Origin: Alphaproteobacteria bacterium
Lineage (GTDB): Bacteria; Pseudomonadota; Alphaproteobacteria; RS24
Direction of reading: 5' to 3'
Assembly: GCA_029253645.1 (NCBI GenBank)
Contig: JAQWZC010000109.1
Span: 1 to 49,771, forward strand
DNA length: 49,771 nt
Made by a program: the position numbers and the translations under genes. Shown piece by piece: positions 19,851 through 30,131 of this stretch (the stretch's first letter is position 1; every line of letters starts with the position of its first letter). The notes beneath the pieces were generated by a model, which worked only from the letters and a program-made list of their open reading frames with translations, made no database searches and had not been told where the DNA came from.

Positions 19851-20342
19851 ATGACGCATTTTTTCACTCGCTTAAAAACCGTGCCGCCCATGGCGCTGCT
19901 ATTGGGCCTTTTGGGGCTTCTGCCCTTTATCATGGGTGGTGTCGGCGTATGGCTTGCCGTTTTGGGTGATTTACGATTTGCCCTGCCGCTCATTGTCATT
20001 GCTTATGGCTGTCTGATTGCCAGCTTTTTGGGCGGCGTGCGCTGGGGCGCTGCCATGCAGAATAATGAGCAAAATAATGAACAGCATGGCGCGGACGGAC
20101 ATTTGCCGCGTCATTTGGTGATGGCGATTGTGCCGACCCTCATCGCGCTGGTGGCTTTTATGCTGCCCCTGCCGCAAGCCTTCACCTTGCTGATTATTTT
20201 ATTTGTCGCGCAAGCCGTGCTGGATATTAACAGCACGCAACAGGGCGAGATGGCGGCTTGGTATGCGCCGCTGCGGCTGCTGCTGACCATAATCGCCGGC
20301 CTCTCCATGACATCTTTATTGCTGCATGCGCTGACGCATTAG
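19851..20342 (+). CDS. DUF3429 domain membrane protein
   Basis: GLLGLLPFIMGGVGVW...IVIAYGCLIASFLGGVRWGAAM. Confidence 0.8.
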   Translation: MTHFFTRLKTVPPMALLLGLLGLLPFIMGGVGVWLAVLGDLRFALPLIVIAYGCLIASFLGGVRWGAAMQNNEQNNEQHGADGHLPRHLVMAIVPTLIALVAFMLPLPQAFTLLIILFVAQAVLDINSTQQGEMAAWYAPLRLLLTIIAGLSMTSLLLHALTH

Positions 20343-20345
20343 CGG

Positions 20346-21065
20346 TTAGCGCGGGCGGTCAGGCAAAAGGCGCTTGGGCGCCACCACGGCGAGGCGCGCC
20401 GTGCCGAGCATAATCGCCTCATAGGCCGCGCCGTTAAAAAGCCCGTCAAACGCTGCATCGCGAATATTCAAACTGCCGGTCAGCGCACCGAAAGCCGGTA
20501 AAATGGCGCGCGCGCCATCCTGCACAAAACACCGCCGCCTGAGGCTGCGCCCGCGTTGGCGCAATTTGGCGCATGGGTGTAAATGACCGGCCAATTCCCC
20601 GGCTTCAAAATCTGCATCACGCAACAAAGGCTCGTGGCGCATCACCAAAGCGCCGTCACCGCTTGCGCGAAACACCGGCATGGCGGTTCCGGCCAAACCC
20701 CGCGGCGGGGTCGGGTCATGATTGCCGGTCACCCATATGGTCTCCACCGAGGCCGCCAATTGCGCCAGCCCATCGCGGTCATGCGAGGCCATGCGGGCGG
20801 GCCAGTTATCATCGTGAAACGCATCGCCCAAGGACACAAAACGTTGCGGCTGATAGGTCTGAAAAGCCGCCGCCAAGCGCTGCAAGCTCGCCGCCGTATC
20901 ATAAGGCGGCAGCGCGACACCGCGCGCGGCAAATGCCGAGGCTTTTTCAAAATGCAAATCCGCGACAATCAACATGTCTTGGGCGGGCCAATAAAGCGCG
21001 CCCGATAAATCAGCGACGAGCCGCGCGCCATTTACCGTGAACTCATAATGCGTCTGCATGGCCAA
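20346..21065 (-). CDS. pdeM: Ligase-associated DNA damage response endonuclease PdeM
   Basis: DMLIVADLHFEKASAFAARG, SLGDAFHD, WVTGNHDP, GHLHP metallophosphoesterase motifs; overlaps the DEXH helicase gene. Confidence 0.92.
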   Translation of the reverse strand: MAMQTHYEFTVNGARLVADLSGALYWPAQDMLIVADLHFEKASAFAARGVALPPYDTAASLQRLAAAFQTYQPQRFVSLGDAFHDDNWPARMASHDRDGLAQLAASVETIWVTGNHDPTPPRGLAGTAMPVFRASGDGALVMRHEPLLRDADFEAGELAGHLHPCAKLRQRGRSLRRRCFVQDGARAILPAFGALTGSLNIRDAAFDGLFNGAAYEAIMLGTARLAVVAPKRLLPDRPR

Positions 21066-23598
21066 AACCGCTTATCCCTTCTGTCGCTTCGCGTATCAAA
21101 TCATCGGCGCGCTGGCTGTTCGGTTTGGCGGCTTCGCCCAAAAGCTCATCATCAGCCGCGCCGCGTATTGGTTCCTTGCCCATTTCCATTAAGAGTGGCA
21201 CGGCGAGCGGCGATACATGGTCGAGCCGCTTGAATAATAATTTGCCCTGAATACGCGCCAGCATGTTCCCCAAACGTCCAATATCCAATAGGCCGGTCGC
21301 CGCATCGGCGCGCGCGGCCTGCAATAAAATATGGTCGGGTTCATAACTCCGCAGCACGTCAAAAATCAGGTCAGCCGAAAACGTTACTTGCCGACCGGTC
21401 TTCTCATGGCCCGGCAGATTTTTTTCAATCAGGCCGGAAATCATCGCGCAATCGCGAAAACTACGCTTCATCAGAGATGATTCATCGAGCCATGCCTCAA
21501 GGTCATCGCCCAACATATCTTCGGCAAATAAGGCCTCAAGCGTCAGCGCCTGTTGCGCGACCATTAAGCCGATATCGCGCAAGCCCCAAATGGCGAGGCC
21601 GTAATCATTGGCCACAAATCCCATCGGCCGTGCGCCCATGCGCTCCAAACGCCGCGTCAATAACATGCCCAAAGTTTGATGCGCCAAACGCCCTTCAAAG
21701 GGAAACGCTGTCAGATAATAACGCGCCCCACGGGCAAAGCTCTCAACCAGCAAGACATCTTTTTCGGGCAGGGCCGAAAAGGCTTGCTGCATGGCCAACC
21801 ATTGCGCCACTTGCGGGGGCAAATCATCCCAGCTTGTCGGATCGCACAATATGGCGCGCACCCGTTCTGCCAAATGCGTGGAGATGGGGAATTTGCCGCC
21901 CTGATAGCTCGGCACTTTGGCATCGGCATTGGCGGCGCGCGAGACCAGAGCCTCAGTGTCGCGCACAGCCTCCAAGCGCAGCGTCTCACCGGCAAAAACA
22001 AAAGTGTCACCCGGGGCCAAAGCGGTCAGAAAATATTCCTCCATCTCGCCCAATATGCGCCCGCCCATAAGCGGGCGTCGGCTTTTTTTCGCCCGCGTCA
22101 GCCGCACTTTCAACATGGGCGCTTCGACAATCGTGCCGACATTCATGCGATAGCGGGTCGCCAAACGCGGATGCGCCAAACGATAATGGCCATTTTTTTC
22201 CACCCGCAATCGCGCATAACGGTCATAGCTTTTCAGCGCATAGCCGCCGGTCGCGACAAAATCCAGTACCCGATCAAACACGCTGCGCGGCAAATCAAAA
22301 TAAGGCGCGGCATGGCTGATTTCCTCATAAAGCGCATCAGGCGCAAAGGGCGCATGGCAGGCTGTGCCAAAAATATGCTGCGCCAAAACATCAAGCCCGC
22401 CTGTGCGCATCATCGCGCCATCCTGCTCACCGGCGGCGACGCTTTCAGACGCCGCTTGGCATTCCAACACCTCAAACCGATTGGACGGCACCAAAAGCGC
22501 CGCCGAGGCTTCATCAAAACGGTGATTGGCGCGGCCAATGCGTTGCGCCAAGCGGCTCGCCCCTTTCGGCGCGCCGACATGAATGACCAAATCAACCGCG
22601 CCCCAATCAATGCCCAAATCCAAAGTCGAGGTGCACACAACGGCGCGCAATTGCCCCGCCGCCATTGCCGCCTCAACCTTGCGCCGCCGCTCCGGTGCCA
22701 AAGAGCCGTGATGCAGCGCAATCTCCAGCCCCTCATCATTCAGCGCCCATAATTCGCGAAACACCATTTCGGCTTGCGAGCGTGTATTGACGAAGACCAA
22801 ACTTGTCTGCGCGGTTTTAATCGCCGCCAGCACATCGCCCATAGCATGGCGTGCCGTATGGCTGCCCCAAGGCAAGCGCTCATTCGTATCAAGAATCGAC
22901 AGGGCCGGCGGCGCACCGGCTTTGCCCTCAATCAGCGCGGCTTGTTCATCGCCGTTTTTTTGCGGCGTCAAAAACCGCCGCAAGGCCTCTTTATCCGCGA
23001 CCGTTGCCGACAGACCCAGCCGCTTGGCTGACGGGGCCAAAGCGGCCAATCGCGCCAAGCCGAGCGATAATAAATCGCCGCGCTTATTGGGTGCGAGCGC
23101 ATGTAATTCATCAATAATCACCGTGTCCAAATCGGCAAAATAATCCGCCGCCTCGGGCCAACTCAGCATCAGCGCCAATTGCTCGGGCGTGGTCAGCAAA
23201 ATATCGGGCGGATGGGTTTTTTGACGGGTTTTGCGATTTTGCGGCGTGTCCCCGCTGCGCGTTCCAATCCGCATATCCAGCCCCAGCTCCTCAACCGGCT
23301 GCATGAGATTGCGCTGAATATCCACCGCCAGCGCTTTAAGCGGCGACATATATAAAGTGTGCAGCTTGCCGCGCGACCCGTCGCGCACCAAAGCCTCGAG
23401 ACTGGGCATAAAACCGGCGAGGGTTTTACCGCCGCCTGTGGGGGCAATCAGCAGCGCATCACGGCCCGCTTTGGCAGCCTGCCAAAACGCCAATTGATGC
23501 GCGCGCGGCTGCCATTTACGGGCGCGAAACCAGCCGTCAAATTGCGGCGATAATACGACATTATCGGGCATGAATTGACTATAGGCATTCGCGCCCAA
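21043..23598 (-). CDS. Ligase-associated DNA damage response DEXH-box helicase (Lhr-like)
   Basis: LIAPTGGGKTLAGF, DTVIIDELHAL, GLSATV, VCTSTLDLGIDWGAVDLVIHVGAPKGASRLAQRIGRANHR. Confidence 0.95.
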   Translation of the reverse strand: MGANAYSQFMPDNVVLSPQFDGWFRARKWQPRAHQLAFWQAAKAGRDALLIAPTGGGKTLAGFMPSLEALVRDGSRGKLHTLYMSPLKALAVDIQRNLMQPVEELGLDMRIGTRSGDTPQNRKTRQKTHPPDILLTTPEQLALMLSWPEAADYFADLDTVIIDELHALAPNKRGDLLSLGLARLAALAPSAKRLGLSATVADKEALRRFLTPQKNGDEQAALIEGKAGAPPALSILDTNERLPWGSHTARHAMGDVLAAIKTAQTSLVFVNTRSQAEMVFRELWALNDEGLEIALHHGSLAPERRRKVEAAMAAGQLRAVVCTSTLDLGIDWGAVDLVIHVGAPKGASRLAQRIGRANHRFDEASAALLVPSNRFEVLECQAASESVAAGEQDGAMMRTGGLDVLAQHIFGTACHAPFAPDALYEEISHAAPYFDLPRSVFDRVLDFVATGGYALKSYDRYARLRVEKNGHYRLAHPRLATRYRMNVGTIVEAPMLKVRLTRAKKSRRPLMGGRILGEMEEYFLTALAPGDTFVFAGETLRLEAVRDTEALVSRAANADAKVPSYQGGKFPISTHLAERVRAILCDPTSWDDLPPQVAQWLAMQQAFSALPEKDVLLVESFARGARYYLTAFPFEGRLAHQTLGMLLTRRLERMGARPMGFVANDYGLAIWGLRDIGLMVAQQALTLEALFAEDMLGDDLEAWLDESSLMKRSFRDCAMISGLIEKNLPGHEKTGRQVTFSADLIFDVLRSYEPDHILLQAARADAATGLLDIGRLGNMLARIQGKLLFKRLDHVSPLAVPLLMEMGKEPIRGAADDELLGEAAKPNSQRADDLIREATEGISGFGHADAL

Positions 23599-23607
23599 AG
23601 CCGCCAG

Positions 23608-24678
23608 CTATCTGCCCAAATGCGCTGCCAAGTCGCGGGCCAGTTGGCGACATGAATTTTGCACCGCATTGGACACGCGGCCCAAACACAAAAAACTATG
23701 GGTCAATTCGCCAAAACAATAATGCGTCACCTGATTGCCAACAGCCGCCAAGGCCTCGGCATATTCATTGCCTTGGTCGCGCACCGGATCAAAACCGGCT
23801 GTGGCGATAATGGCGGGCGGCAATTTTTGCAAGTTCTCATTATGCAGCGGATTGGCCCAGCCATGGTCGATATTTTTATCATCGGGAAACACATTGGCGT
23901 TAAACATTTCCATCGTCTCTCGACTTAACGGAAACATCTCAGCGCAGTTTTGCATTGAGCCGGTCTCTTCAATTTTCGTGCTGACCCACGGATAGATAAG
24001 CAATTGCGCCGCCGGTTGCGCAACTTTTTGCGCCCTCGCATCACCGGCGCGCGCCTTGTCGCGCAAGATTTGGCACATGACGGAGGAAATCAGCCCACCG
24101 GCGCTATCGCCTGCCAGCGCAATGCGGCGTTTATCAATGCCCAAAACCGCGGCGTTTTCATGCACATAATCCCATAGCGCCAGCCCGTCTTCAATGGCGG
24201 CGGGAAACGCATGTTCGGGGCAGAGCCGATAATCCAGCGTGATGACTTTGGCGCGGCATATATCGGCCAGTAGCGAGCAAAACCAATCATCGGTCAAATG
24301 ATGCATAATCACCAAACCGCCCTGATGGAAAAATAAAATCGCCGGGTCGGTATCGCTGGTATGGCGCGGCTCATAAATGCGCGCTTTCAGCGTCGCGGTT
24401 TTGAGCGGCAATTCGACATCGGAAATTTTGACCCCGCGACAGCGCGGCAGCGCAATCGCATCAAAGGCGTTACCGGCTTTGCGAATATCGGCCATGGTTG
24501 GTGCTGCGCTCGCGGCGTCGGCCGTGCGCGCCATATTTTTGGCGCTCAAATTGGCCAATATTTGAATATTGGGGTCCATCTCATAGCCATCCACGCTTAT
24601 TGGCGGACCTGCCATTTTCTGAGCCAAGCCACGCGGCATCATGCGCAAAGCGCTGAGTATTAGGTTTTGAACACTCAC
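23608..24678 (-). CDS. Alpha/beta hydrolase, HSL/acetyl esterase type
   Basis: FFHQGGLVIMHH (HGG-like), RIALAGDSAGGLISSVM (GDSAGG). Confidence 0.9.
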   Translation of the reverse strand: MSVQNLILSALRMMPRGLAQKMAGPPISVDGYEMDPNIQILANLSAKNMARTADAASAAPTMADIRKAGNAFDAIALPRCRGVKISDVELPLKTATLKARIYEPRHTSDTDPAILFFHQGGLVIMHHLTDDWFCSLLADICRAKVITLDYRLCPEHAFPAAIEDGLALWDYVHENAAVLGIDKRRIALAGDSAGGLISSVMCQILRDKARAGDARAQKVAQPAAQLLIYPWVSTKIEETGSMQNCAEMFPLSRETMEMFNANVFPDDKNIDHGWANPLHNENLQKLPPAIIATAGFDPVRDQGNEYAEALAAVGNQVTHYCFGELTHSFLCLGRVSNAVQNSCRQLARDLAAHLGR

Positions 24679-24710
24679 CTTAAGTCTCCCGTGAAACGAG
24701 ATTAAACAAG

Positions 24711-25343
24711 CTATTGGCCTGCGCCGTCAATCCCACGCATGAACAGATTTGTGGCAAAGCGCGCGGCGCGTTGCGGGTCAATGGGATTGCGCTCCATCAT
24801 TTCATCCAGAATGGCAAAAGCCACGCCGCCAATTGTTGCGGTTAAAAACCCGGCATCATTTTCCGGCGTCATGCCCAGCTTCATGGCGCGCTCAATATCT
24901 TGGCGCATCTCGGCCAAACCGGCGGTCACTTGCGGGCCTTGCATATTGCTATTGTCCCCATCGCGGCCCCGATTGGACCGCATCAAACGATAGGTCTCAG
25001 GGTTTTCGGCATAATAGGTAAAATAGGTCAAATAGCTGGCTTCGATAAATTGCTCGAAATTTCCGGCTTTTTTCCGCGCCTCAGACAAAAGCGCGCGCAA
25101 TTCCTCGCCCGTATCATTCGACAGGGCCTCAAACACATCTTCTTTATTGGTGAAGTAATTATAAAATGTGCCGGTCGCCAAATCCGTGCGGCGGATAATA
25201 TCGCGCACCGTCGCGCCGCCATAACCAAGCTCGGCAAATACGGCGCGCGCGGCATCCAAAATCGCATCGCGATTGCTCGCCCGATTGCTGGCGCGCTTGC
25301 TGACATTTTGCCCATGCGCAAGTTTATTATGTTCAATATTCAT
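24711..25343 (-). CDS. TetR/AcrR family transcriptional regulator
   Basis: RDAILDAARAVFAELGYGGATVRDIIRRTDLATGTFYNYFTNKEDVFEAL, classical TetR HTH. Confidence 0.95.
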   Translation of the reverse strand: MNIEHNKLAHGQNVSKRASNRASNRDAILDAARAVFAELGYGGATVRDIIRRTDLATGTFYNYFTNKEDVFEALSNDTGEELRALLSEARKKAGNFEQFIEASYLTYFTYYAENPETYRLMRSNRGRDGDNSNMQGPQVTAGLAEMRQDIERAMKLGMTPENDAGFLTATIGGVAFAILDEMMERNPIDPQRAARFATNLFMRGIDGAGQ

Positions 25344-25391
25344 ACGCTTACACTTAATCGAAATTGCCTTGATTGCAACTCGGCAGACGCG

Positions 25392-25736
25392 CTAGTCCAA
25401 AAATTCGGCGGCCAATTCAGGCGGGCGACAAATCACGGCGCGGCGGCCATCGCTCACCAATGGGCGTTCCAGTAAAATCGGATGCGCGACAATCGCCGCC
25501 AAAAGGGCGGCGTCCTGCTCAATCTGCTTGAGGCCAAGTTCTTTATAAACCGCCTCGCCCGTGCGCATCATGGCGCGCACATCGCCGCCGGTTTTTTTAT
25601 ACAAATCGCTCAGCGTGGCCAGATCCAGACCGGTTTTTAAATAGTCGATGACTTCCAAATCGGCTTTATCGGCCAAAATGGCCAAAGCCTGCCGTGATTT
25701 GGAACAACGCGGATTATGATAAATTTTCAGGCTCAT
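25392..25736 (-). CDS. arsC: Arsenate reductase-family (ArsC/Spx-like) thioredoxin-fold protein
   Basis: IYHNPRCSKSRQALAIL...PILLERPLVSDGRRAVICRPPE. Confidence 0.9.
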   Translation of the reverse strand: MSLKIYHNPRCSKSRQALAILADKADLEVIDYLKTGLDLATLSDLYKKTGGDVRAMMRTGEAVYKELGLKQIEQDAALLAAIVAHPILLERPLVSDGRRAVICRPPELAAEFLD

Positions 25737-25747
25737 TTTATGTCCCC

Positions 25748-26818
25748 CTAATCAGCATTTTCCACATCAGCCCCAATCGCTTGGGTGATATTGTCAAAGC
25801 CGTCAGCGCGCAGCATCTCGGCCAGCTCGGCCTTCATGCGCCCGACCAATCCCGGCCCCTCATAAACCAGACCGGTATAAAGCTGCACCAAAGAGGCACC
25901 GGCGCGAATTTTTGCATAAGCCGCCGCTGCCGAGGAGACGCCGCCAACCCCGATAAGGGTCAGCTTGCCGCCACTGGCGCGATAAACGGCGCGCAACATA
26001 TCGGTCGCCATCTCAAATACCGGCGCGCCCGAGACGCCCCCCGCCTCATCCTTATGGCGCGATGTCGCCACCCCGTCGCGGGCCAATGTGGTGTTGGAAA
26101 TAATCAGCCCGTCAATATTTTCGGCCACAGCCAGGGCAGCCAAGCCGGCGGCGTCCTCATGGCTCATATCGGGAGCGATTTTAACCAGCACCGGAATATC
26201 GGGCGCCGCCGCGCGCACGCGGCGCATAATGTCACCCGCCGCCGCGCTGCTTTGCAAATCGCGCAAGCCCGGCGTATTGGGCGAGGAGATATTGACCGTC
26301 AGATAATCGGCCAGTTCGGCAAAGCGCGTCGCGCCGGTTTCATAATCGGCAATGCGGTCAGTGGCTTCTTTGTTGGCACCGATATTGACCCCGACCGGTC
26401 TCGTTTGATGTCTGTCTTGAGCAGATGTTTTGCGCCAGCTTTCAAGGCGCGCCAGCGCATCCATTTGGCCGCGATTGTTAAAGCCCAAGCGATTAATGAG
26501 GGCGCGCTCTCCCGTCAGGCGAAATACGCGCGGCGTCGGATTGCCGGGCTGGGGCAGCGGCGTCAATGTGCCGATTTCAGCAAAGCCGAAGCCGATGCGA
26601 TGCACGCCGGAAATCGCCTCGCCATTTTTGTCAAAGCCCGCCGCCATGCCAAATGGGTTGGCAAAATCCAGCCCCAGAAGCTCTTGCGCCAATATCGCAT
26701 CATCGGTTTTCGGGCGACCCCATGCGCCCAAAATACGCAGCCCGCGCAAGGTCAGATTATGCGCCGTCTCAGGCGGCAGGGTGAACAGCAAGGGCCGCAA
26801 ATTGCGATATAGGCTCAT
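25748..26818 (-). CDS. pyrD: Quinone-dependent dihydroorotate dehydrogenase
   Basis: GLDFANPFGMAAGFDKNGE, NRLGFNNRG, VNISSPNTPGLRDLQ, LIGVGGVSSAAAAYAKIRAGASLVQLYTGLVYEGP. Confidence 0.97.
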   Translation of the reverse strand: MSLYRNLRPLLFTLPPETAHNLTLRGLRILGAWGRPKTDDAILAQELLGLDFANPFGMAAGFDKNGEAISGVHRIGFGFAEIGTLTPLPQPGNPTPRVFRLTGERALINRLGFNNRGQMDALARLESWRKTSAQDRHQTRPVGVNIGANKEATDRIADYETGATRFAELADYLTVNISSPNTPGLRDLQSSAAAGDIMRRVRAAAPDIPVLVKIAPDMSHEDAAGLAALAVAENIDGLIISNTTLARDGVATSRHKDEAGGVSGAPVFEMATDMLRAVYRASGGKLTLIGVGGVSSAAAAYAKIRAGASLVQLYTGLVYEGPGLVGRMKAELAEMLRADGFDNITQAIGADVENAD

Positions 26819-27165
26819 GCCGCCACCCCGCTTAAAAACCCGTCCAGCCCGTCGCGCGTCGCATTAAGGGCGAAACGCGCCGACACATGGGCGGTTTCAA
26901 ATACTGCATAAAGATGCGGAAATAAATCGCCGCCGCGTGAGGCTTCCCAGCGCAAGGCGTCGCCCAAATCGGCACTGGCGGCGGCCAAAATAACCAGCGC
27001 GCCGTGACCGGCATAATGCTTGTCCAAAGTCTCGGATAATTGCGCCGCGGTTGAAAAATGAATAAACCCGTCAGCGGCATCAACGCCGCCGGGTGCAAGT
27101 CGGCCATCCGCGCGCATTTGGGCGTCGGCTTCCGGCGACAGGATTTTATAAATCAACCGCTCCAT
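26815..27165 (-). CDS. DUF952 family protein
   Basis: IYKILSPEADAQMRADGRLAPGGVDAADGFIHFSTAAQLSETLDKHYAG. Confidence 0.88.
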   Translation of the reverse strand: MERLIYKILSPEADAQMRADGRLAPGGVDAADGFIHFSTAAQLSETLDKHYAGHGALVILAAASADLGDALRWEASRGGDLFPHLYAVFETAHVSARFALNATRDGLDGFLSGVAA

Positions 27166-27186
27166 AAATCAGGGATAGCAGGATTC

Positions 27187-28767
27187 CTAATCCGACAGCA
27201 ATTTGCCGTCACGACCCGCCGCAATCAACGCACAGGTTTTTTCAAGCCCATAAAGCGCCGCGAAAGACCCAAAGCGCGGGCCTTGGCTTTGCCCCAACAA
27301 AACCTGATAAAGCGTTTGAAACCAACCGCGCAGATTATCTTCAAAATGCGCCATGCCGGTGGCATAAACTTCCGTTTGAATGGTCTCGCCATCGGCATTG
27401 TCCGGCAGGGCTTTCAGCCGCGTCAGCAAATCATCCAAAGCCGCTATCTCATCCGTTTCGGCGGCGCGATAGGTTTTATTGGGCGCGACAAAATCGCGAT
27501 AATAAGCCAGCGCATAATCGGTCAAGCGGTCGAGAAACGGATGCGTTTTAGCCGTCGTGCCCGGCGCATAAGTATCGATAAAGCCCCACAGCACGTCCTT
27601 ATTTTCAGCATTGGACGCGCTGACTAGATTGAGCAGCAGCGCGAAGCTGACCGGTGACGCGCTTTCAGGCACATTGCCCTGATGAATATGATAGGCCGGA
27701 TTGGCGACTTGCTGCGCCGAATCCATATCAGCAAATTTATCGACGAAAGTAATATATTCATCGACGGCTTTGGGAATGACATCGAAATAAAGTCGCTTGG
27801 CCTTGCGCGGGCTTTGGAACATGTACAGCGACAGGCTTTCTTGCGGCGCATAAGTCAGCCATTCCTCAATCGTCAGCCCATTGCCTTTTGATTTGGAAAT
27901 CTTTTCGCCATTTTCATCGAGAAACAGCTCATAAGAAAACCCTTCCGGCGGCGTGTGGCCCAGCGCTTTGGTGATGCGCGAGGATAATTTGACGGATTCG
28001 GATAAATCCTTACCGGCCATTTCATAATCCACTTCCAAAGCGGCCCAGCGCATCGCCCAATCGGCTTTCCATTGCAGCTTGCAAGTCCCGCCGGTCACGC
28101 TGGTTTCTTCCCGCGCGCCGCTATCGGGATGGGTGTAAGCAATCATGCCAGCGGCCACATCGACCGGTTCAATGGCGACCATCAGCACGCGGCCCGTTTC
28201 CGGACAAATCGGCAGAAAAGGCGAATAGGTTTTGCGGCGGTCTTCGCCCAAAGTCGGCAAAATAATATTCTGCACGGCCTCATAATTTTCCAGCACTTTT
28301 AAAAGCGTCGCGTCAAAGCCACCGCTTTGATAACGCTGTGTGGCGGACACAAACTCATAATCAAATTCAAAACTGTCGAGAAAAGCCTGCAAGCGCGCGT
28401 TATTATGCGCGGCAAAACTGTCATATTCGCCAAACGGGTCGGGCACGGCAGTCAGCGGCTTTTCGAGATGCGGCGTCAATTTATCGCCATTGGGGATATT
28501 GTCAGGCACTTTGCGCAACCCATCCATATCATCTGAAAAACAAATCAGGCGGCTTTTCTTTTCCGGTGCCAAAAGATGAAAGGCATGGCGCACCATGGTC
28601 GTGCGCGCCACTTCGCCAAATGTGCCAATATGCGGAAGGCCGGACGGGCCATAGCCCGTCTCGAAAATCACCTCATCACGGCCAAGCTTTTCAGCCCGCG
28701 CCACGACTTTGCGGGCCTCATCATAAACCCATGCTTTTGATTGTTCGGCTGCGTCGCGCTGTGACAT
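27187..28767 (-). CDS. lysS: Lysyl-tRNA synthetase, class I
   Basis: [18 protein letters not shown] (HIGH-like) and [17 protein letters not shown] (KMSKS-like) motifs. Confidence 0.95.
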   Translation of the reverse strand: MSQRDAAEQSKAWVYDEARKVVARAEKLGRDEVIFETGYGPSGLPHIGTFGEVARTTMVRHAFHLLAPEKKSRLICFSDDMDGLRKVPDNIPNGDKLTPHLEKPLTAVPDPFGEYDSFAAHNNARLQAFLDSFEFDYEFVSATQRYQSGGFDATLLKVLENYEAVQNIILPTLGEDRRKTYSPFLPICPETGRVLMVAIEPVDVAAGMIAYTHPDSGAREETSVTGGTCKLQWKADWAMRWAALEVDYEMAGKDLSESVKLSSRITKALGHTPPEGFSYELFLDENGEKISKSKGNGLTIEEWLTYAPQESLSLYMFQSPRKAKRLYFDVIPKAVDEYITFVDKFADMDSAQQVANPAYHIHQGNVPESASPVSFALLLNLVSASNAENKDVLWGFIDTYAPGTTAKTHPFLDRLTDYALAYYRDFVAPNKTYRAAETDEIAALDDLLTRLKALPDNADGETIQTEVYATGMAHFEDNLRGWFQTLYQVLLGQSQGPRFGSFAALYGLEKTCALIAAGRDGKLLSD

Positions 28768-28894
28768 GTTTCATCCTCTATTGCGGCGGAAACTATCAGC
28801 CCTTTCGGTAAAGTCAAATAGGCACATCAAACGCGCGCGCATAAATGCGCCGCCTCGGCTTGCCAAGCGCGCAAAGGGTGGTCATAAATCGGGA

Positions 28895-29350
28895 ATGAGT
28901 GCGCGCATATCAAAACCATATTTTTCCGAGCAGCAGGCGGCGCTGGCGGCTTTGCATGTCGCGCGTCAAATCGGGGCGGGCGATGCGGCGGCGCTGGACG
29001 GTTTTATTGCGCGTCAAACCGCCTTTGCCCCGTCAGATGATATGACCGGCGCGCAAAATATCACGCAAGACCTCACGCAAGACATTGCACAAGACATTAG
29101 CGATGCGCCGGATGGTGTTGAGACCTTGCTGAATTTATTGGCGGCGTCTTTAAGCGGGGATGCAGCGGCGACCGCCTATAGTCTTTGTGCCGATTTTATT
29201 GCCCTGCATGGCCGCGTCTCGCCCGAAGAAATGCGCTATTTGGAACGCCTCGGCGATGCGCTGGGGATTGACCGCTTGAGCCGCGCCGCTTTTGACCGCG
29301 CCGCCCAAACCCGCGCCACGCCCTTATCGGCCGATATTTTAAATGACTGA
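28895..29350 (+). CDS. TerB-like tellurite resistance/co-chaperone fold protein
   Basis: CADFIALHGRVSPEEMRYLERLGDALGIDRLSRAAFDRAAQTRA resembles TerB helical repeats; likely start MSARISKPYFSEQQ. Confidence 0.6.
   Translation: MSARISKPYFSEQQAALAALHVARQIGAGDAAALDGFIARQTAFAPSDDMTGAQNITQDLTQDIAQDISDAPDGVETLLNLLAASLSGDAAATAYSLCADFIALHGRVSPEEMRYLERLGDALGIDRLSRAAFDRAAQTRATPLSADILND
29060..29095 (+). repeat. 3 x 12-bp in-frame tandem repeat inside the TerB-like gene
   Basis: atcacgcaagac / ctcacgcaagac / attgcacaagac, encoding ITQD-LTQD-IAQD. Confidence 0.85.
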
Positions 29351-30131
29351 GTTTGAGCAGTTTATCGCCGCGAATGAGGCAAGTTTGCGCGCCGGTGTGA
29401 TGTTCGGCCTATTGGCCGTGTTTTTTGTGCTGGAACGCGCCCTGCCACGCCGCGCGCAAAAAATAACGGCGGCACATGCGGGCGGCAATCTGCTCATCGG
29501 CCTGTTGAATGGCGTGATGGTGCGCTTGATTGTGCCCGGCGGCTTGGCGGCGCTGGCCCTGTGGAATACGGGAGGCGGCCTGCTGGGTCTCATCGCCCTG
29601 CCCGATTGGGCGGCGTTTCTCGCCAGCCTTATTTTATTGGATTTTGTACTTTATTGGCATCATCGCGCCTTTCATGAAATCCCGCTGCTCTGGCGGCTGC
29701 ACGGGGCGCATCACAGCGATCGCAATTTAAATGTGACATCGGGCTTGCGCTTTCACCCGGGCGAGGCTCTGGTCAGCATGGCCACTAAAGCGGCGGCGGT
29801 TTGGCTCATCGGCGCGCCGGCCGTGGCGGTGATTTTCTTTGAAATCCTGCTCAATGGCGCGTCCCTTTTCAATCACGCCAATTGGCGGCTGGGCCGCATT
29901 GACGGGATTTTGCAAAAGCTCATTGTCACGCCCGATATGCATCGGCTGCATCATTCGCGGAGGCCGCAAGAAAGCTGCATGAATTACGGCTTTTTTCTAT
30001 CGGTCTGGGACCGCTTATTTGCCAGCTATCAAAGCCAACCGCGCCAAGCCCATCGCCATATTGAATTGGGGCTGACGGAGGCCGAGAATGACAACATGCT
30101 GGCCGCGCTATGGCACCCGTTTAAGCGATAA
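29343..30131 (+). CDS. Sterol desaturase / fatty acid hydroxylase family protein
   Basis: His-box motifs WHHRAFHE, WRLHGAHHSD, HRLHHSRRP. Confidence 0.92.
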   Translation: MTEFEQFIAANEASLRAGVMFGLLAVFFVLERALPRRAQKITAAHAGGNLLIGLLNGVMVRLIVPGGLAALALWNTGGGLLGLIALPDWAAFLASLILLDFVLYWHHRAFHEIPLLWRLHGAHHSDRNLNVTSGLRFHPGEALVSMATKAAAVWLIGAPAVAVIFFEILLNGASLFNHANWRLGRIDGILQKLIVTPDMHRLHHSRRPQESCMNYGFFLSVWDRLFASYQSQPRQAHRHIELGLTEAENDNMLAALWHPFKR

